Shown one piece after another: positions 20,054 through 29,400 of a stretch of DNA of 64,000 bases (position 1 is its first letter; each line of letters begins with the position of its first letter). Source of the DNA: Gallionellaceae bacterium. Its GTDB lineage: Bacteria; Pseudomonadota; Gammaproteobacteria; Burkholderiales; Gallionellaceae. The notes beneath the pieces are model-generated. The model had not been told where the DNA came from. It did no database searches and saw nothing but the letters and a program-made list of their open reading frames with translations. Location of the stretch: assembly GCA_030823955.1 (NCBI GenBank), contig JAVBYO010000007.1:1-64000 (forward strand). The letters are read 5' to 3'. Made by a program: the position numbers and the translations under genes.

Positions 20054-20440
20054 TCACGGCCCGGCTTTTTTAGGAGGCTCGGGTGGCGGTGCAGCAGCGG
20101 CAGCGGGTTTCGGTGCGCTGCCGGGCTTTTCCTGCGTTTGTGCCTGAGGTTTGTCGTTCTTCTTCGAGGAAGCTGTTTTTGTCTTCGTTTTCGTTCTGAG
20201 GGACCGTTTGGCGGTCGCAGTGGCGGGCGTTTCCATCATCTTGAGGAATTTGGCAGTGGCGGTGGGTTCGGAGATATCGTTCACTTCGGATTCCTGCCGC
20301 ATCGTTTTCCATTGATCCCTGAGGGTTGCGGGAGCGGAATCATGGGTGATGAACTTCGTGGGTGGTTCGTCCAGCGGCTGTTCCGCCGGGACGATGATAC
20401 ATCCGGCGAGAAGGAGAAGGGGAAAGAGACGGATCTTCAT
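20054..20440 (-). CDS. Small Pro/Lys-rich lipoprotein of unknown function
   Basis: 128 residues from the ATG at 20440, with a GGAG ribosome site on the minus strand. A signal peptide with lipobox LLAGC (cysteine near 13) is followed by a low-complexity body. That body has a Lys/Thr-rich part (about 85-105) and a Gln/Pro/Ala-rich tail ending in PPEPPKKAGP. No enzymatic domain is visible. The composition suggests a flexible periplasmic or outer-membrane spacer. It is the last gene of the minus-strand run from the CoA-binding protein, about 70 bases after rlmI. Confidence 0.65.
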   Translation of the reverse strand: MKIRLFPLLLLAGCIIVPAEQPLDEPPTKFITHDSAPATLRDQWKTMRQESEVNDISEPTATAKFLKMMETPATATAKRSLRTKTKTKTASSKKNDKPQAQTQEKPGSAPKPAAAAAPPPEPPKKAGP

Positions 20441-20508
20441 ACGACACTCCATTCGCGCGGGGATGCGGTCAATTGTAGTCAGCCACGCATAAATGCGCCA
20501 TTTATTGT

Positions 20509-21855
20509 TCATGCCCCAGTGTCTTGCACACGCAAGACCAGACCTTTCAGATAGGCCCCTTCGGGGAAACTTAGCAGCACCGGATGATCCGCTGCCGCAT
20601 GTAATTTTTTCACGATCTGCACATCCACGCCCGCGTCCAGTGCCGCACCCGCGATGATCTTCTGGAACAACTCGTCGCTGATGCCTCCGGAGCAGGAGTA
20701 GGTGAATAACAGTCCGCCCGGGCGCAACAGTTTGAAGCCCAGCAGGTTGATATCTTTGTAGGCGCGCGCGGCTTTTTCAGCAAAGGCTGCGGTGGGGGCG
20801 AACTTGGGCGGATCCAAAACAATCAAATCGAACTTGCGGTTCTGGTCACGCAGCTTGCGCAGCGCGTCGAACACATCGGCGCATTGCCATTCTGCTTTGG
20901 AGGCGTCGAGGCCGTTCAACTCGACATTGCGTTTGGCCAATTCCAGCGCACTTTCTGAAGCATCAATGGACAGTACCGACTGCGCACCTCCGCGCAGCGC
21001 GTAGAGCGAGAAGCCGCCGGTGTAGCAAAAACAGTTGAGCACATCACGCCCAGCAGAGAGTTTGCCGGTGAGTGCGCGGTTGTCGCGTTGGTCGAGGTAA
21101 TAGCCGGTCTTTTGTCCCGCAGCGACATCTACTGCGAAGCGCAGTCCGTGTTCTGTCACTTCGGTATTTTCCGGCAATTGGCCGTGCACCACGCCGCAGC
21201 GCTTGGGCAGGCCTTCCAGTTCACGCCCATCCGAATCGGAACGTTCATAGATGCAAATCGGAGTGCAGAGTTGTCGCAGGATGTCGGCGATAGTATCGCG
21301 CCAGTGTTCTGTCCCCGCGCTGCCCAGCTGCATCACCAGTACATCACCGTATCTGTCCACGATCAGACCAGGCAATCCGTCCGACTCGCCGTGGATGATG
21401 CGCATGCCGTTGCTGTCATGCTCCAGGTCGAGCATGCGGCGCGCGGCCAGTGCGCGCACGATGCGATTGCGGAAGAACCTGCTGTCGATGGATTCCTGTT
21501 CGCTCCATGACCACACTCGTGCGGTGATCTGGGAGGCGGGATTATAGGCGGCCCATGCCAGAAAGGCCCCGGTCTCGTCCCGCACCGGCACAGTGTCGCC
21601 GCTGCACGGTGCGCCGTCGATGCACTCGACCGCTCCCGAGAATATCCACGGGTGGCGGCGTTGCAATGATTTCTCGCGTCCGGCTTTGAGGATGATGGCC
21701 GCTTTGGCGCCCGGATTTCCGCTGCGTGGAGGTTTTCCTTGCTGTGCTGCGGCAGTGTTGGTCGCTTTGCCGTGCTGCATGCGTTTACGGAAGTCCTTGC
21801 CGCCTTGTGATTGGCGGTGTGGGGTCGAGGGTGATCTGGGTTTGCTTGGGCTCAT
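20509..21855 (-). CDS. rlmI: Class I SAM-dependent 23S rRNA methyltransferase (RlmI-like)
   Basis: 448 residues. After a basic, low-complexity extension (about 1-48) comes a PUA-like domain starting GREKSLQRRHPWIFSGAV. The Rossmann methyltransferase domain carries VLNCFCYTGGFSLYA and the catalytic-loop motif LDPPKFAP. RlmI methylates C1962 of 23S rRNA in E. coli; the same target is expected but not proven here. The N-terminal extension is unusual for the family, and an internal start cannot be excluded. The start overlaps the xerC stop by four bases. Confidence 0.88.
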   Translation of the reverse strand: MSPSKPRSPSTPHRQSQGGKDFRKRMQHGKATNTAAAQQGKPPRSGNPGAKAAIILKAGREKSLQRRHPWIFSGAVECIDGAPCSGDTVPVRDETGAFLAWAAYNPASQITARVWSWSEQESIDSRFFRNRIVRALAARRMLDLEHDSNGMRIIHGESDGLPGLIVDRYGDVLVMQLGSAGTEHWRDTIADILRQLCTPICIYERSDSDGRELEGLPKRCGVVHGQLPENTEVTEHGLRFAVDVAAGQKTGYYLDQRDNRALTGKLSAGRDVLNCFCYTGGFSLYALRGGAQSVLSIDASESALELAKRNVELNGLDASKAEWQCADVFDALRKLRDQNRKFDLIVLDPPKFAPTAAFAEKAARAYKDINLLGFKLLRPGGLLFTYSCSGGISDELFQKIIAGAALDAGVDVQIVKKLHAAADHPVLLSFPEGAYLKGLVLRVQDTGA

Positions 21856-22754
21856 GGTTTCTTCTTGGCGCGCGGGTGTGCGCTGTCATAGATCTTGGCG
21901 AGGTACTGGAAATCGAGATGGGTGTAGACCTGTGTGGTCGAGATGCTGGCGTGGCCGAGCATCTCCTGTACCGCGCGCAGGTCGCCGGAGGATTGCAGCA
22001 CATGTGTGGCGAAGGAATGGCGCAGCATGTGCGGGTGCACGCCGGTATTGAGGCCCTGTTTAAGCGCCCATTTATCCAGTTGCAATTCCACTGTGCGTGG
22101 CGAAATGCGCGCACCTCGTGTGCCCACGAACAATGCGCTCTCATTCGGCTTGGCGATCTGTTCGCGTACCGCGAGCCATGCCTGCAATGCGGCGATGGCG
22201 TGGCTGCCCAGAGGCACGATGCGAGTCTTGTTGCCTTTGCCGGTGACACGCACCGAAGCATCGGCGAAATCCATATCGATGGGATCGAGGCTCACCAGTT
22301 CGGCCAGACGCAGGCCGGAAGAATAGAGCAGCTCGAACATCGCCTTGTCGCGCGCATCCAACGGTGTCTCCACCTTCATCTCCACCAGCTTCACCGCCTC
22401 GTCCGGCGACAGCGCGTGCGGCAAAGTCTTGGGGGCTTTCGGCGCGCGCAGGCCGATACAGGGATTGCTCTGGCAGCCGTGATCGCGCATCAGATAGGCA
22501 AAGAATCCGCGCCATGCCGACAGGGTTCGCGCCAACGAGCGGCCACTCAAGCCATTGCTGTGCAACTGTGCGATATAACGGCGGATATGGTGGCTCTTGA
22601 GGTCGGCGAGGGGCGTGGCATTGGCCAGTTCAAACAGGCGGCGGATGTCGCGCGTATAGTTCTCCGAGGTTAGCGGGGAGTAGTTGCGCTCATGATGCAG
22701 ATAGGCGAGATAGCCTTGCAGGGTCGGAGGGGCATCATGAGTGGCCGCAGGCAT
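21852..22754 (-). CDS. xerC: Tyrosine recombinase XerC
   Basis: Site-specific recombinase that, with XerD, resolves chromosome dimers at dif. 300 residues: an N-terminal SAM-like DNA-binding domain (about 10-100) and a catalytic domain with Arg in SSGLRLAEL, HxxR in [10 protein letters not shown], and the nucleophile Tyr in [10 protein letters not shown]. All key residues are present. The stop overlaps rlmI and the start overlaps the DUF484 stop, the common xerC-DUF484-dapF order of betaproteobacteria. Length and context favour the housekeeping XerC rather than a mobile-element integrase. Confidence 0.95.
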   Translation of the reverse strand: MPAATHDAPPTLQGYLAYLHHERNYSPLTSENYTRDIRRLFELANATPLADLKSHHIRRYIAQLHSNGLSGRSLARTLSAWRGFFAYLMRDHGCQSNPCIGLRAPKAPKTLPHALSPDEAVKLVEMKVETPLDARDKAMFELLYSSGLRLAELVSLDPIDMDFADASVRVTGKGNKTRIVPLGSHAIAALQAWLAVREQIAKPNESALFVGTRGARISPRTVELQLDKWALKQGLNTGVHPHMLRHSFATHVLQSSGDLRAVQEMLGHASISTTQVYTHLDFQYLAKIYDSAHPRAKKKP

Positions 22755-23374
22755 CAGGAGCGGGGGCTGAGGGCAGCGCTCGCGAGGTCGGCGATATGCT
22801 GCAAGAACACCGTTCCCATTCCGGGATAAAAGCGCTGGGTGTCTTCGCTGGCGAGGATGAGCAGGCCTATGGTCTGTTTGTTCGCGCGCAAGGGCAGGTA
22901 GGCGAAAGAGCGCAGATGCGGAGCGGCTTCACCGAACCATTGTGCGGTATCTGCGCTAGCCTCATGCAGACACACCGGCTGGGTATGGCTGTCGGCGAAG
23001 GCCAGCACCTCGGCGCTTGGTGCCTGTTCTTTCCACAGATGCAGGGCGGCATGCGGGATGGCAAAGACCTCGCGCAGGTTGTGCACGACGGCATCCTGCA
23101 GGCCGGATGCCGTGCCTGTGCCGAACAGGGTCAGCGTGAATTGATGCAACTTACTTTGCAGGCCGTCATTCTCTTTGGCGAATTCGAGCAGGTCATGCAG
23201 TTTCTTTTCGAGCTCTTTCACGCGTTCACGCAGGGTGAGCATCTGGCGCTCGCTCAGTGAAATGGTGCGTCCACCATAGGGATGGGGGATGACGATATCG
23301 GCCAGCATCTGGGCGTGGGCCTCGAAAAAATCGGGATTGTTCTGTAAATAGTTTGCGACGTCTTCTGCTTTCAT
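22754..23374 (-). CDS. DUF484 family protein
   Basis: 206 residues from the ATG at 23374, which has AGGA upstream; longer starts lack it. A conserved N-terminal motif (VANYLQNNPDFFEAHAQML) and a coiled coil (about 40-70) precede a GAF-like domain (about 75-200). DUF484 proteins lie between dapF and xerC in many proteobacteria; their role is undetermined. The stop overlaps the xerC start, and its start follows the dapF stop by 10 bases. Confidence 0.9.
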   Translation of the reverse strand: MKAEDVANYLQNNPDFFEAHAQMLADIVIPHPYGGRTISLSERQMLTLRERVKELEKKLHDLLEFAKENDGLQSKLHQFTLTLFGTGTASGLQDAVVHNLREVFAIPHAALHLWKEQAPSAEVLAFADSHTQPVCLHEASADTAQWFGEAAPHLRSFAYLPLRANKQTIGLLILASEDTQRFYPGMGTVFLQHIADLASAALSPRS

Positions 23375-23384
23375 ATCTGTCCTG

Positions 23385-24215
23385 TTAAATGATGATCTCA
23401 CCTTCAAATACGCTGATCGCCGGGCCGGTCATCGATACCGGTGCCGCTCCTCCCGCCCAACTGATGCTGAGTGTGCCGCCGCGCGTGGAGACATGTACCG
23501 TCTCGTCCAGCAGGCCGCGGCGTATGCCGGCGACAACGGCGGCACATGCTCCCGAACCGCAGGACAGTGTCTCGCCCGAGCCGCGTTCGAACACGCGCAG
23601 TCTGACGTGACTGCGGTCGAGTATTTGCATGAAGCCGGCATTGACCCGCTTCGGAAAACGGGAGTGTTGCTCGATCAGGGGCCCCTGTGTGCCGACGGGG
23701 GCGGTCTCGATATTATCGACCACCTGCACCGCATGCGGATTGCCCATCGATACGGCGCTGATCTCGACCAGCGTGTTACCGACCATCAGGGGCTGGACCG
23801 GTGCATCGGTGTCGCTGATGAAGGGGATGCGTGCAGGATCGAATACCGGCGCCCCCATGTTCACGGTGACGCGCCCATCGTCGGCCAAACGCGGCGAGAT
23901 CAGACCGCTCTTGGTCTCCACCATGATCTCGCGCTTGGTAGTGAGTTTGTGGTCATGCACATAACGCACGAAACAGCGCGCGCCGTTGCCGCATTGTTCG
24001 ACCTCGCCGCCGTCGGCATTAAAGATACGGTAACGGAAATCGACTTCGGGGTTCTGTGAACGTTCGACCAACAGGATCTGGTCGCAGCCCACGCCGAAAT
24101 GCCGGTCCGCTAGCAGACGCAGTTGCTCGGGGGTGAGGTGCAACGATTGGCGTACACCGTCCAACACGACGAAGTCATTACCGGCACCGTGCATTTTGGT
24201 GAATTTGAGCAGCAT
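23385..24215 (-). CDS. dapF: Diaminopimelate epimerase
   Basis: Converts LL- to meso-diaminopimelate for lysine and peptidoglycan synthesis. 276 residues with the usual start [18 protein letters not shown]. The two catalytic cysteines are visible in [13 protein letters not shown] and [13 protein letters not shown], each in one half of the pseudo-symmetric fold. It heads the dapF-DUF484-xerC-rlmI run on the minus strand and supplies the meso-DAP used by Mpl and the Mur pathway. Confidence 0.97.
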   Translation of the reverse strand: MLLKFTKMHGAGNDFVVLDGVRQSLHLTPEQLRLLADRHFGVGCDQILLVERSQNPEVDFRYRIFNADGGEVEQCGNGARCFVRYVHDHKLTTKREIMVETKSGLISPRLADDGRVTVNMGAPVFDPARIPFISDTDAPVQPLMVGNTLVEISAVSMGNPHAVQVVDNIETAPVGTQGPLIEQHSRFPKRVNAGFMQILDRSHVRLRVFERGSGETLSCGSGACAAVVAGIRRGLLDETVHVSTRGGTLSISWAGGAAPVSMTGPAISVFEGEIII

Positions 24216-24232
24216 GTCCTAGATCCATTCGA

Positions 24233-24683
24233 TCAACGGGAGGGGATTATACGTGCTTGGCCCCCATCGTTGCATAACTGGGTATGATCGCGGAACATGC
24301 AGCGATCCATGATGACCGTTATGCCTGCCTGTTGTGCACGCAACGCGGCTTCCTCGTGTATCACGCCGTCCTGTAACCAGAGATGTTTGATCCCCAGCCG
24401 GATGCAGCTATCCACGATGGCCGGTACATGTTCTGCGGCGCGAAATACATCGACGATATCGGGTCGTTCGGGCAGGCTCTCCAGATCGGGGTAGGCTCTT
24501 TCCCCCAGCACCTCCTCTATCAGCGGCCGTACCGGGATGATGTGGTAGCCGAATCCCTGCAAGGCTTGCGCCACACGGAAGCTGGGGCGGTTCGTTTGGG
24601 GCGACAGTCCGACCACGGCGATGCTGCGCACTTCGCGCAACAGTCGGCAGATTTCTGCTGGGGATGGATTGGAGAAGCTCATA
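24233..24683 (-). CDS. CoA-binding (YccU-like) domain protein
   Basis: About 149 residues from ATG 24683; a TTG eight bases upstream (24691) is an alternative start. A single Rossmann-like CoA-binding domain is seen: IAVVGLSPQTNRPSFRVAQ is the nucleotide-loop region, and KHLWLQDGVIHEEA and MDRCMFRDH are characteristic of the family. Such proteins are thought to bind CoA or a related nucleotide; no enzymatic role is established. The stop lies 17 bases before the dapF start, so they may share a transcript. Confidence 0.85.
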
Positions 24684-24741
24684 AGACGCAAGATAACATT
24701 ATTTCGCTAGCGGACGCATGGGCGAGATAGAGGAAAAACGC

Positions 24742-24747
24742 TATACT
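24742..24747 (+). promoter_or_regulatory. Probable -10 box of the tRNA-Arg promoter
   Basis: TATACT lies 14 bases before the first base of the mature tRNA, as expected for a stable-RNA promoter. No convincing -35 hexamer is visible upstream. Confidence 0.5.
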
Positions 24748-24761
24748 GCACGCCGTTCAAA

Positions 24762-24838
24762 GCGCTCGTAGCTCAGCTGGATAGAGTATTGGTTTCCGAA
24801 GCCAAGGGTCGTGGGTTCGACTCCCGCCGAGCGCACCA
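24762..24838 (+). tRNA. tRNA-Arg, anticodon CCG
   Basis: 77 bases fold as a cloverleaf. The acceptor stem GCGCTCG pairs with CGAGCGC. The D arm starts GCTC, and its closing base pairs as a G-T wobble. The anticodon loop is TTCCGAA on a TTGGT/GCCAA stem, and the T arm is GTGGG-TTCGACT-CCCGC. The 3' CCA is encoded. The anticodon CCG reads the arginine codon CGG. Confidence 0.97.
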
Positions 24839-24849
24839 GTTTATCTCCC

Positions 24850-24867
24850 GCATCCGGGTACGGATGC
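24850..24867 (+). other. Stem-loop downstream of tRNA-Arg
   Basis: GCATCCG and CGGATGC form a perfect 7-bp stem with a GGTA loop, 12 bases after the tRNA. The T-run that follows is poor, so this may be a weak terminator or a processing/stability hairpin of the tRNA transcript. Confidence 0.45.
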
Positions 24868-24891
24868 ATTCTCACACCGGAACGCCAAGGT

Positions 24892-25770
24892 TCATAACGT
24901 GTGGTCGATCACGAGTTCGGCTGTGCGACAGCAATTCTTGCCGCTTTGTTTTGCGCTGTACATCGCTGAATCGGCGATCTTCACCAGTTGATCCGGCGTT
25001 TCTCCGTGGTTCGGGTAGAAGGAGATGCCGATACTGACGCTGACCGAGCAGCTCTTGCCATCCAGCAGGAACGGGCTGTCGATGGCATCGATGATTTTTC
25101 TGGCGACGCGGTCGATGTGTTCCGGTGTGCGTCCGTTGCATAGGATCACGGTGAATTCGTCTCCGCCCATGCGTGCCACCGTGTCCGAATCGCGGATACA
25201 TTCCATGATGCGTTTGGAGGCTTCGCGCAGTAGCGCGTCGCCGATATTGTGCCCCATTGTGTCGTTGACGAGCTTGAAGCCGTCGAGGTCGAGATAGAGG
25301 ATGCCGATCAATTCGTTGTCGCGGCGGGCTCTGGCGATTGCCTGGGTGAGGCGGTCATAGAACAGGATGCGGTTGGGCAGGCCGGTCAGTGCGTCGTGGT
25401 GGGCCAGATGCAGTACCTGCTCGTTGGTCTTCTTGAGCCGGGTGACCAGTTTCCAGAGGAAGCGAGCCTGAAAACCGCCGATCACATTCTTGCTGCCCAA
25501 TTTCGATTCGACATAGGTCGTCACGTTCTCATCGGCAGAAAGATTGAGTGCCATACAGGAGCCGCACTTTGCCAAGGCATCATTCACATCGGTGAAGGTG
25601 GGGATGTTGTTGTTCCTGGCGATCTCCATGCCGGGCGCTTCCGGATTAACATCGACGATTCCCACGATCATGATCATCGGGTCTTTGATGAACAGGTCGA
25701 TCATTGCGACACCGCCCCGTCCGGCGCCGATCACCAGGATTCTCTGGACACTTGTGGTCATTTCCATCAT
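24892..25770 (-). CDS. Diguanylate cyclase with an N-terminal Rossmann-like nucleotide-binding domain
   Basis: 292 residues. The ATG at 25770 is chosen because CAGAGGAG lies eight bases upstream; the TTG at 25773 is less well spaced. Residues about 8-105 form a Rossmann-like domain with GAGRGG (15-20), DVNPEAPGMEIAR (40-52) and a CGSC pair (C69, C72). A short helix leads to a GGDEF domain (about 120-285) with GGDEF intact (202-206) and an RDSD inhibitory site (193-196). It should make cyclic di-GMP, with activity possibly tuned by NAD(H), CoA or thiol state. No membrane segment is present. The ligand is inference; the fusion is seen directly. Confidence 0.88.
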   Translation of the reverse strand: MMEMTTSVQRILVIGAGRGGVAMIDLFIKDPMIMIVGIVDVNPEAPGMEIARNNNIPTFTDVNDALAKCGSCMALNLSADENVTTYVESKLGSKNVIGGFQARFLWKLVTRLKKTNEQVLHLAHHDALTGLPNRILFYDRLTQAIARARRDNELIGILYLDLDGFKLVNDTMGHNIGDALLREASKRIMECIRDSDTVARMGGDEFTVILCNGRTPEHIDRVARKIIDAIDSPFLLDGKSCSVSVSIGISFYPNHGETPDQLVKIADSAMYSAKQSGKNCCRTAELVIDHTL

Positions 25771-25874
25771 CAAATCGGCTCCTCTGAGTGAACGTTGTGA
25801 TTATCAGCCTGCAACCCGGTGTTGGGCAATGGTCCTGGCGTTTGGCTCGACTGAAATTTCATTGGTCTTCGGGA

Positions 25875-26843
25875 TTATTTCAGACCGGCCTGCTCTGCCT
25901 GTTCGTCCGCAAAATAGCTCGATCTCACCATCGGTGCGCAGGCGGCATGTGAATAGCCCATCGCTTTTGCGGCATCCTCGAACATCTTGAACGTTTCCGG
26001 CGGTACATAACGCAATACCGGCAGGTGGCCATCGGAAGGTTGCAGGTATTGTCCCAGTGTAAGCATCTCGACATCGTGGTCGCGTAAATCCTGCATCACT
26101 TGCAGGACTTCGTCATCGGTCTCGCCCAGCCCTAGCATCAGGCCGGATTTAGTCGTCACCTGCGGGAAACGGGCCTTGAATTCTTTGAGCAACAGGAGGG
26201 AGTGCGCATAATCGGCTCCCGGGCGTGCCATCGGGTACAGGCGTGGCACCGTTTCCAGATTGTGGTTGAGTACGTCGGGTAGTTCGACGGCCATCGCGTC
26301 GAGTGCCACGTCGAGACGGCCGCGAAAGTCGGGCACCAGTGTTTCCAGCCGGGTGTCGGGCGAGGATGCGCGAATCGCGCGCAGACAAGCGGCAAAATGC
26401 TGCGCACCGCCATCGCGCAGATCGTCCCGGTCCACGCTAGTGATGACGACATAACGTAATTTTAACAGGCCGATGGAATGAGCCAGATTCTTCGGCTCAT
26501 CGGCATCCGGCGGCAGCGGTTTGCCGTGAGCCACGTCGCAAAAAGGACAGCGGCGCGTACAGACGTCACCGAGGATCATGAAGCTGGCAGTGCCTTTGCC
26601 GAAGCATTCGCCGATATTGGGGCATGACGCCTCCTCGCAGACGGTATGCAAGCCGTGTTCGCGCAACATGCGCTTCACTTCGTTGTAGCCTGCACCGCTG
26701 CCGGATTTGACGCGTATCCATTGCGGTTTGCGCAAGCGTTCCTGTAAGGGCACTATTTTGATGGGATTTCTGGAGGTCTTTGATTTTCCTGTTTGTTTTT
26801 CTGAAATTGGCATGGTTTTCGGCACGTCTGGCAAGATTGTCAT
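25875..26843 (-). CDS. lipA: Lipoyl synthase
   Basis: Radical-SAM enzyme inserting two sulfurs into protein-bound octanoyl groups. The N-terminal auxiliary cluster [12 protein letters not shown] and the radical-SAM CTRRCPFC motif are both present, as is the C-terminal [10 protein letters not shown]. Several in-frame starts exist and none has a strong ribosome site; ATG 26843 (322 residues) is used, with 26861 and 26813 as alternatives. Its usual partner lipB lies about 1.9 kb away on the same strand, separated by the plus-strand HDOD and MBL genes. Confidence 0.96.
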   Translation of the reverse strand: MTILPDVPKTMPISEKQTGKSKTSRNPIKIVPLQERLRKPQWIRVKSGSGAGYNEVKRMLREHGLHTVCEEASCPNIGECFGKGTASFMILGDVCTRRCPFCDVAHGKPLPPDADEPKNLAHSIGLLKLRYVVITSVDRDDLRDGGAQHFAACLRAIRASSPDTRLETLVPDFRGRLDVALDAMAVELPDVLNHNLETVPRLYPMARPGADYAHSLLLLKEFKARFPQVTTKSGLMLGLGETDDEVLQVMQDLRDHDVEMLTLGQYLQPSDGHLPVLRYVPPETFKMFEDAAKAMGYSHAACAPMVRSSYFADEQAEQAGLK

Positions 26844-26947
26844 GAAGAATATCTTAATCAAAGTGCTTAGTTTGAGGTAAATTTACGGAATTGTATCGGC
26901 GCATACGCTTGTTTCGCTGAAAAAATTCGTGGGTAGGAAAGATCGTA

Positions 26948-27817
26948 ATGACTGAAAGCTCCTCAGAACTAACCAAAAAACTATCGGAAGCCGTTGAAAA
27001 GATGCCCGCCTTTCCCAAGAGCGTGCAGCGCATCCTTGAGTTGTCGCGAGAGATAAATTGTCCCCCGAAAGAGCTGGTCATGGTCATCGAGAAAGACCCG
27101 GTGATGACTATGAAGTTGTTGCGCATCCTGAATTCCGCCTATTACAGTTTTCCCAAGCAGATCACTTCGGTCAACCAGTCGGTGGTTTATCTGGGCTTGA
27201 ATACAATCAAGAATATGGCTTTGTCCTTTGCCGCGATGGGGTCTTTGCCGCAGCAGAATGCAGCGGGGTTCGATGTGCAGAAATATCTGATGCATTCACT
27301 CACCACGGCAAGTTTTGCGCGCGCCTTATGCCTGAAATACGGCCACGACGATACCGATCCGGCGGATTGTTATATCGCCGGGTTGCTGCATGATTTTGGT
27401 AAGGTCGTATTCGCGCAGTTCATGGCGGAGGAATTCAAGGAAGCGCTGGCGCGCAGCGCCGAGCAATCGATACCGTTACATGTGGCGGAACAGCAGATCA
27501 TCGGCACCGACCACACGGTGGTGGGCGGGATGCTGGTCGAAAAATGGCAGTTCCCCAAACAGCTCACCGAGAACATCCGCAACCATCACGGCGCTGCTTC
27601 GCCGAGCAATACCGTGCAATGTTGCCTGTTTGCCGCGAATCAGATCAGCAAGAAACTGGGGCTGGGCAATGGCGGCAATCCGGTGGTGGCGGCTCTGCCT
27701 TCCGCTTTGGTGGAATATTTTGAAGGGGACCTGGATGCGGTCATTGCCGGCTTGGGGGATATCTCCAAGTTGGCGAGCGAGGCGCAGGTCTTCGCTCAGG
27801 TCAGTAAGGAGTCCTGA
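26948..27817 (+). CDS. HDOD domain protein
   Basis: 289 residues, almost entirely one HDOD domain. MPAFPKSVQRILELSRE opens it, KDPVMTMKLLRILNSAYY is typical, and an HD-like pair is kept in YIAGLLHDFGK. HDOD domains are non-catalytic HD-GYP relatives that act as protein-interaction modules in signalling and motility control. No receiver, GGDEF or kinase domain is attached, so this is a stand-alone output or adaptor. The MBL-fold gene follows two bases after its stop, implying a joint transcript. Confidence 0.88.
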   Translation: MTESSSELTKKLSEAVEKMPAFPKSVQRILELSREINCPPKELVMVIEKDPVMTMKLLRILNSAYYSFPKQITSVNQSVVYLGLNTIKNMALSFAAMGSLPQQNAAGFDVQKYLMHSLTTASFARALCLKYGHDDTDPADCYIAGLLHDFGKVVFAQFMAEEFKEALARSAEQSIPLHVAEQQIIGTDHTVVGGMLVEKWQFPKQLTENIRNHHGAASPSNTVQCCLFAANQISKKLGLGNGGNPVVAALPSALVEYFEGDLDAVIAGLGDISKLASEAQVFAQVSKES

Positions 27818-27819
27818 GC

Positions 27820-28707
27820 ATGAAACTGAAATTCTGGGGAGTGCGAGGTTCGATCCCTTCGCCCGGCGAAAAGACCGTACGTTATGGCGGCAATACCACC
27901 TGTATCGAGATTCGCACCGATGCCAACGAGCTGATCATTCTGGACGGCGGTACGGGTATATTCCCGTTGGCACAAACGCTGCTCAAAGAGCTGCCGGTGA
28001 AGGCGCATATCTTCAATACCCACAGTCACTGGGACCATATCCAGGGTCTGCCATTCTTCATTCCCATCTTCATCCCGGGAAACACCATCAGGTTATACGC
28101 CGCATTCGACCCGATCTCGGGCGAGGGTGCCGAACGCATCATGAATGTGCAGTTGCAGTACAGCTTTTTTCCGGTGCGCGAAGCGGAGATGAAGTCGCGT
28201 TTCGAATATGTTGCGCTGATGCCGAACGAGGCCGTAGAGGTGGGTGCGGCAAAGATCACACCGATCCTGCTCAGCCATCCGGTGGTGAATCTCGGTTATC
28301 GCATCGACTGTAACGGCAAGTCGGTTTTCTTCACCGGAGACCATGAGCCGCATTTCAATATCTATGATGCCGGTGACGATGAATATGCCGAATATCAGGC
28401 TTTGATCGAGGAGCAGCGGCAGTCGATTTTGGATGCGATCCGCGGGGTGGATGTGATCGTCGCGGACTGTGCCTATACCATCGAAGAGTATCCGGCGAAG
28501 AAGGGTTGGGGGCACGGTACATTCGACAGCAGCATCCAGTTGGCAAAAGATGCCGGCGCGAAGATCCTGTATTGCACCCATCACGAACCCACCCGTAGCG
28601 ATGACGATCTGGAGCGGGTATTTGCCGAGGCTCTGGCCCGTCAGGCTGGCATCAGCGAGGGGCTCGATATCCGGCTGGCAAAAGAAGGCGCGGAACTCGT
28701 CCTCTGA
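27820..28707 (+). CDS. Metallo-beta-lactamase-fold hydrolase
   Basis: 295 residues. The N-terminus MKLKFWGVRGSIPSPG and YGGNTTCIE place it in the subgroup related to cyclic phosphodiesterases. Metal ligands are visible in HSHWDH, LSHPV, FTGDHEP and CTHHEP; the first His motif has Ser where HxHxDH often varies. The reaction is probably phosphodiester hydrolysis, but the substrate is unknown. It is coupled to the HDOD gene upstream and ends ten bases from the convergent lipB stop, with no terminator hairpin between them. A nucleotide-signalling role is inference from context only. Confidence 0.87.
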   Translation: MKLKFWGVRGSIPSPGEKTVRYGGNTTCIEIRTDANELIILDGGTGIFPLAQTLLKELPVKAHIFNTHSHWDHIQGLPFFIPIFIPGNTIRLYAAFDPISGEGAERIMNVQLQYSFFPVREAEMKSRFEYVALMPNEAVEVGAAKITPILLSHPVVNLGYRIDCNGKSVFFTGDHEPHFNIYDAGDDEYAEYQALIEEQRQSILDAIRGVDVIVADCAYTIEEYPAKKGWGHGTFDSSIQLAKDAGAKILYCTHHEPTRSDDDLERVFAEALARQAGISEGLDIRLAKEGAELVL

Positions 28708-28716
28708 GTGGCGGCG

Positions 28717-29400
28717 TCATCTGCTGGCCAGATGCTGTTGCAGTAAAACTACCAATCTGTTTGCGAGTTTTGGCCCGATCTCGGCGGGTTGCGCGGTACT
28801 TCCCTGCGCTTTCATCTGTGTGACACGCAAGCCCCGATACCCGCATGGGTTGATGTGAGAGAACGGGGTCAAGTCCATGTCTACGTTCAGCGACAGCCCG
28901 TGATAACAGCAACTGTTGCGGATCTTCAAGCCTAGCGCCGCGATCTTGGCCTCGTTCACATAGACACCCGGCGCATCCTCGCGGCCTTGTGCCGTGATGC
29001 CGTACTCCGCCAGCACATCAATCACCGTTTGTTCCATCAGGCGCACCAGTTCGCGCACATTGATTTTCCAGTGACGCAAATCCAGCAGTAGATAAGCGAC
29101 GATCTGTCCGGGGCCGTGATAGGTGATCTGTCCGCCGCGGTCGATCTGTATCACCTGGATGCCGTGTGCATCAAGCAGATGTTCCGGTTTGCCTGCCTGG
29201 CCCTGGGTGAATGTGGGTGGGTGTTGCAATACCCATATCTCATCGCGTGTTGCGGGGGTACGCTGAGCGGTGAAGGTCTTCATCGCTTCCAGAGTGGGCT
29301 GGTAGTCGACCAGGCCCAGATACTTAGTTGCGGGAGGCAGGGGCGACACGGGGGCGGAAGATTTTGTCCCATTTTTCGGGTCTTCTCCTTCCCCCTTCAT
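28717..29400 (-). CDS. lipB: Octanoyltransferase (lipoyl(octanoyl) transferase)
   Basis: Transfers octanoyl from acyl carrier protein to lipoyl domains, supplying LipA. 227 residues. RGGQITYHGPGQ, the catalytic Lys region AKIAALGLKI and the catalytic Cys in NPCGYRGL are all present. The first 25 residues (Gly/Pro/Ser-rich) are longer than usual, but no better in-frame ATG with a ribosome site is seen. The start overlaps the ybeD stop by four bases. Confidence 0.95.
   Translation of the reverse strand: MKGEGEDPKNGTKSSAPVSPLPPATKYLGLVDYQPTLEAMKTFTAQRTPATRDEIWVLQHPPTFTQGQAGKPEHLLDAHGIQVIQIDRGGQITYHGPGQIVAYLLLDLRHWKINVRELVRLMEQTVIDVLAEYGITAQGREDAPGVYVNEAKIAALGLKIRNSCCYHGLSLNVDMDLTPFSHINPCGYRGLRVTQMKAQGSTAQPAEIGPKLANRLVVLLQQHLASR

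Noticed and set aside
21852-22754. Tyrosine recombinase as a sign of an integrated element
   Set aside because: Length, motifs and the DUF484-dapF neighbourhood identify housekeeping XerC; no other mobile-element gene or att-like repeat is nearby, and the tRNA-Arg gene is intact without a duplicated end.
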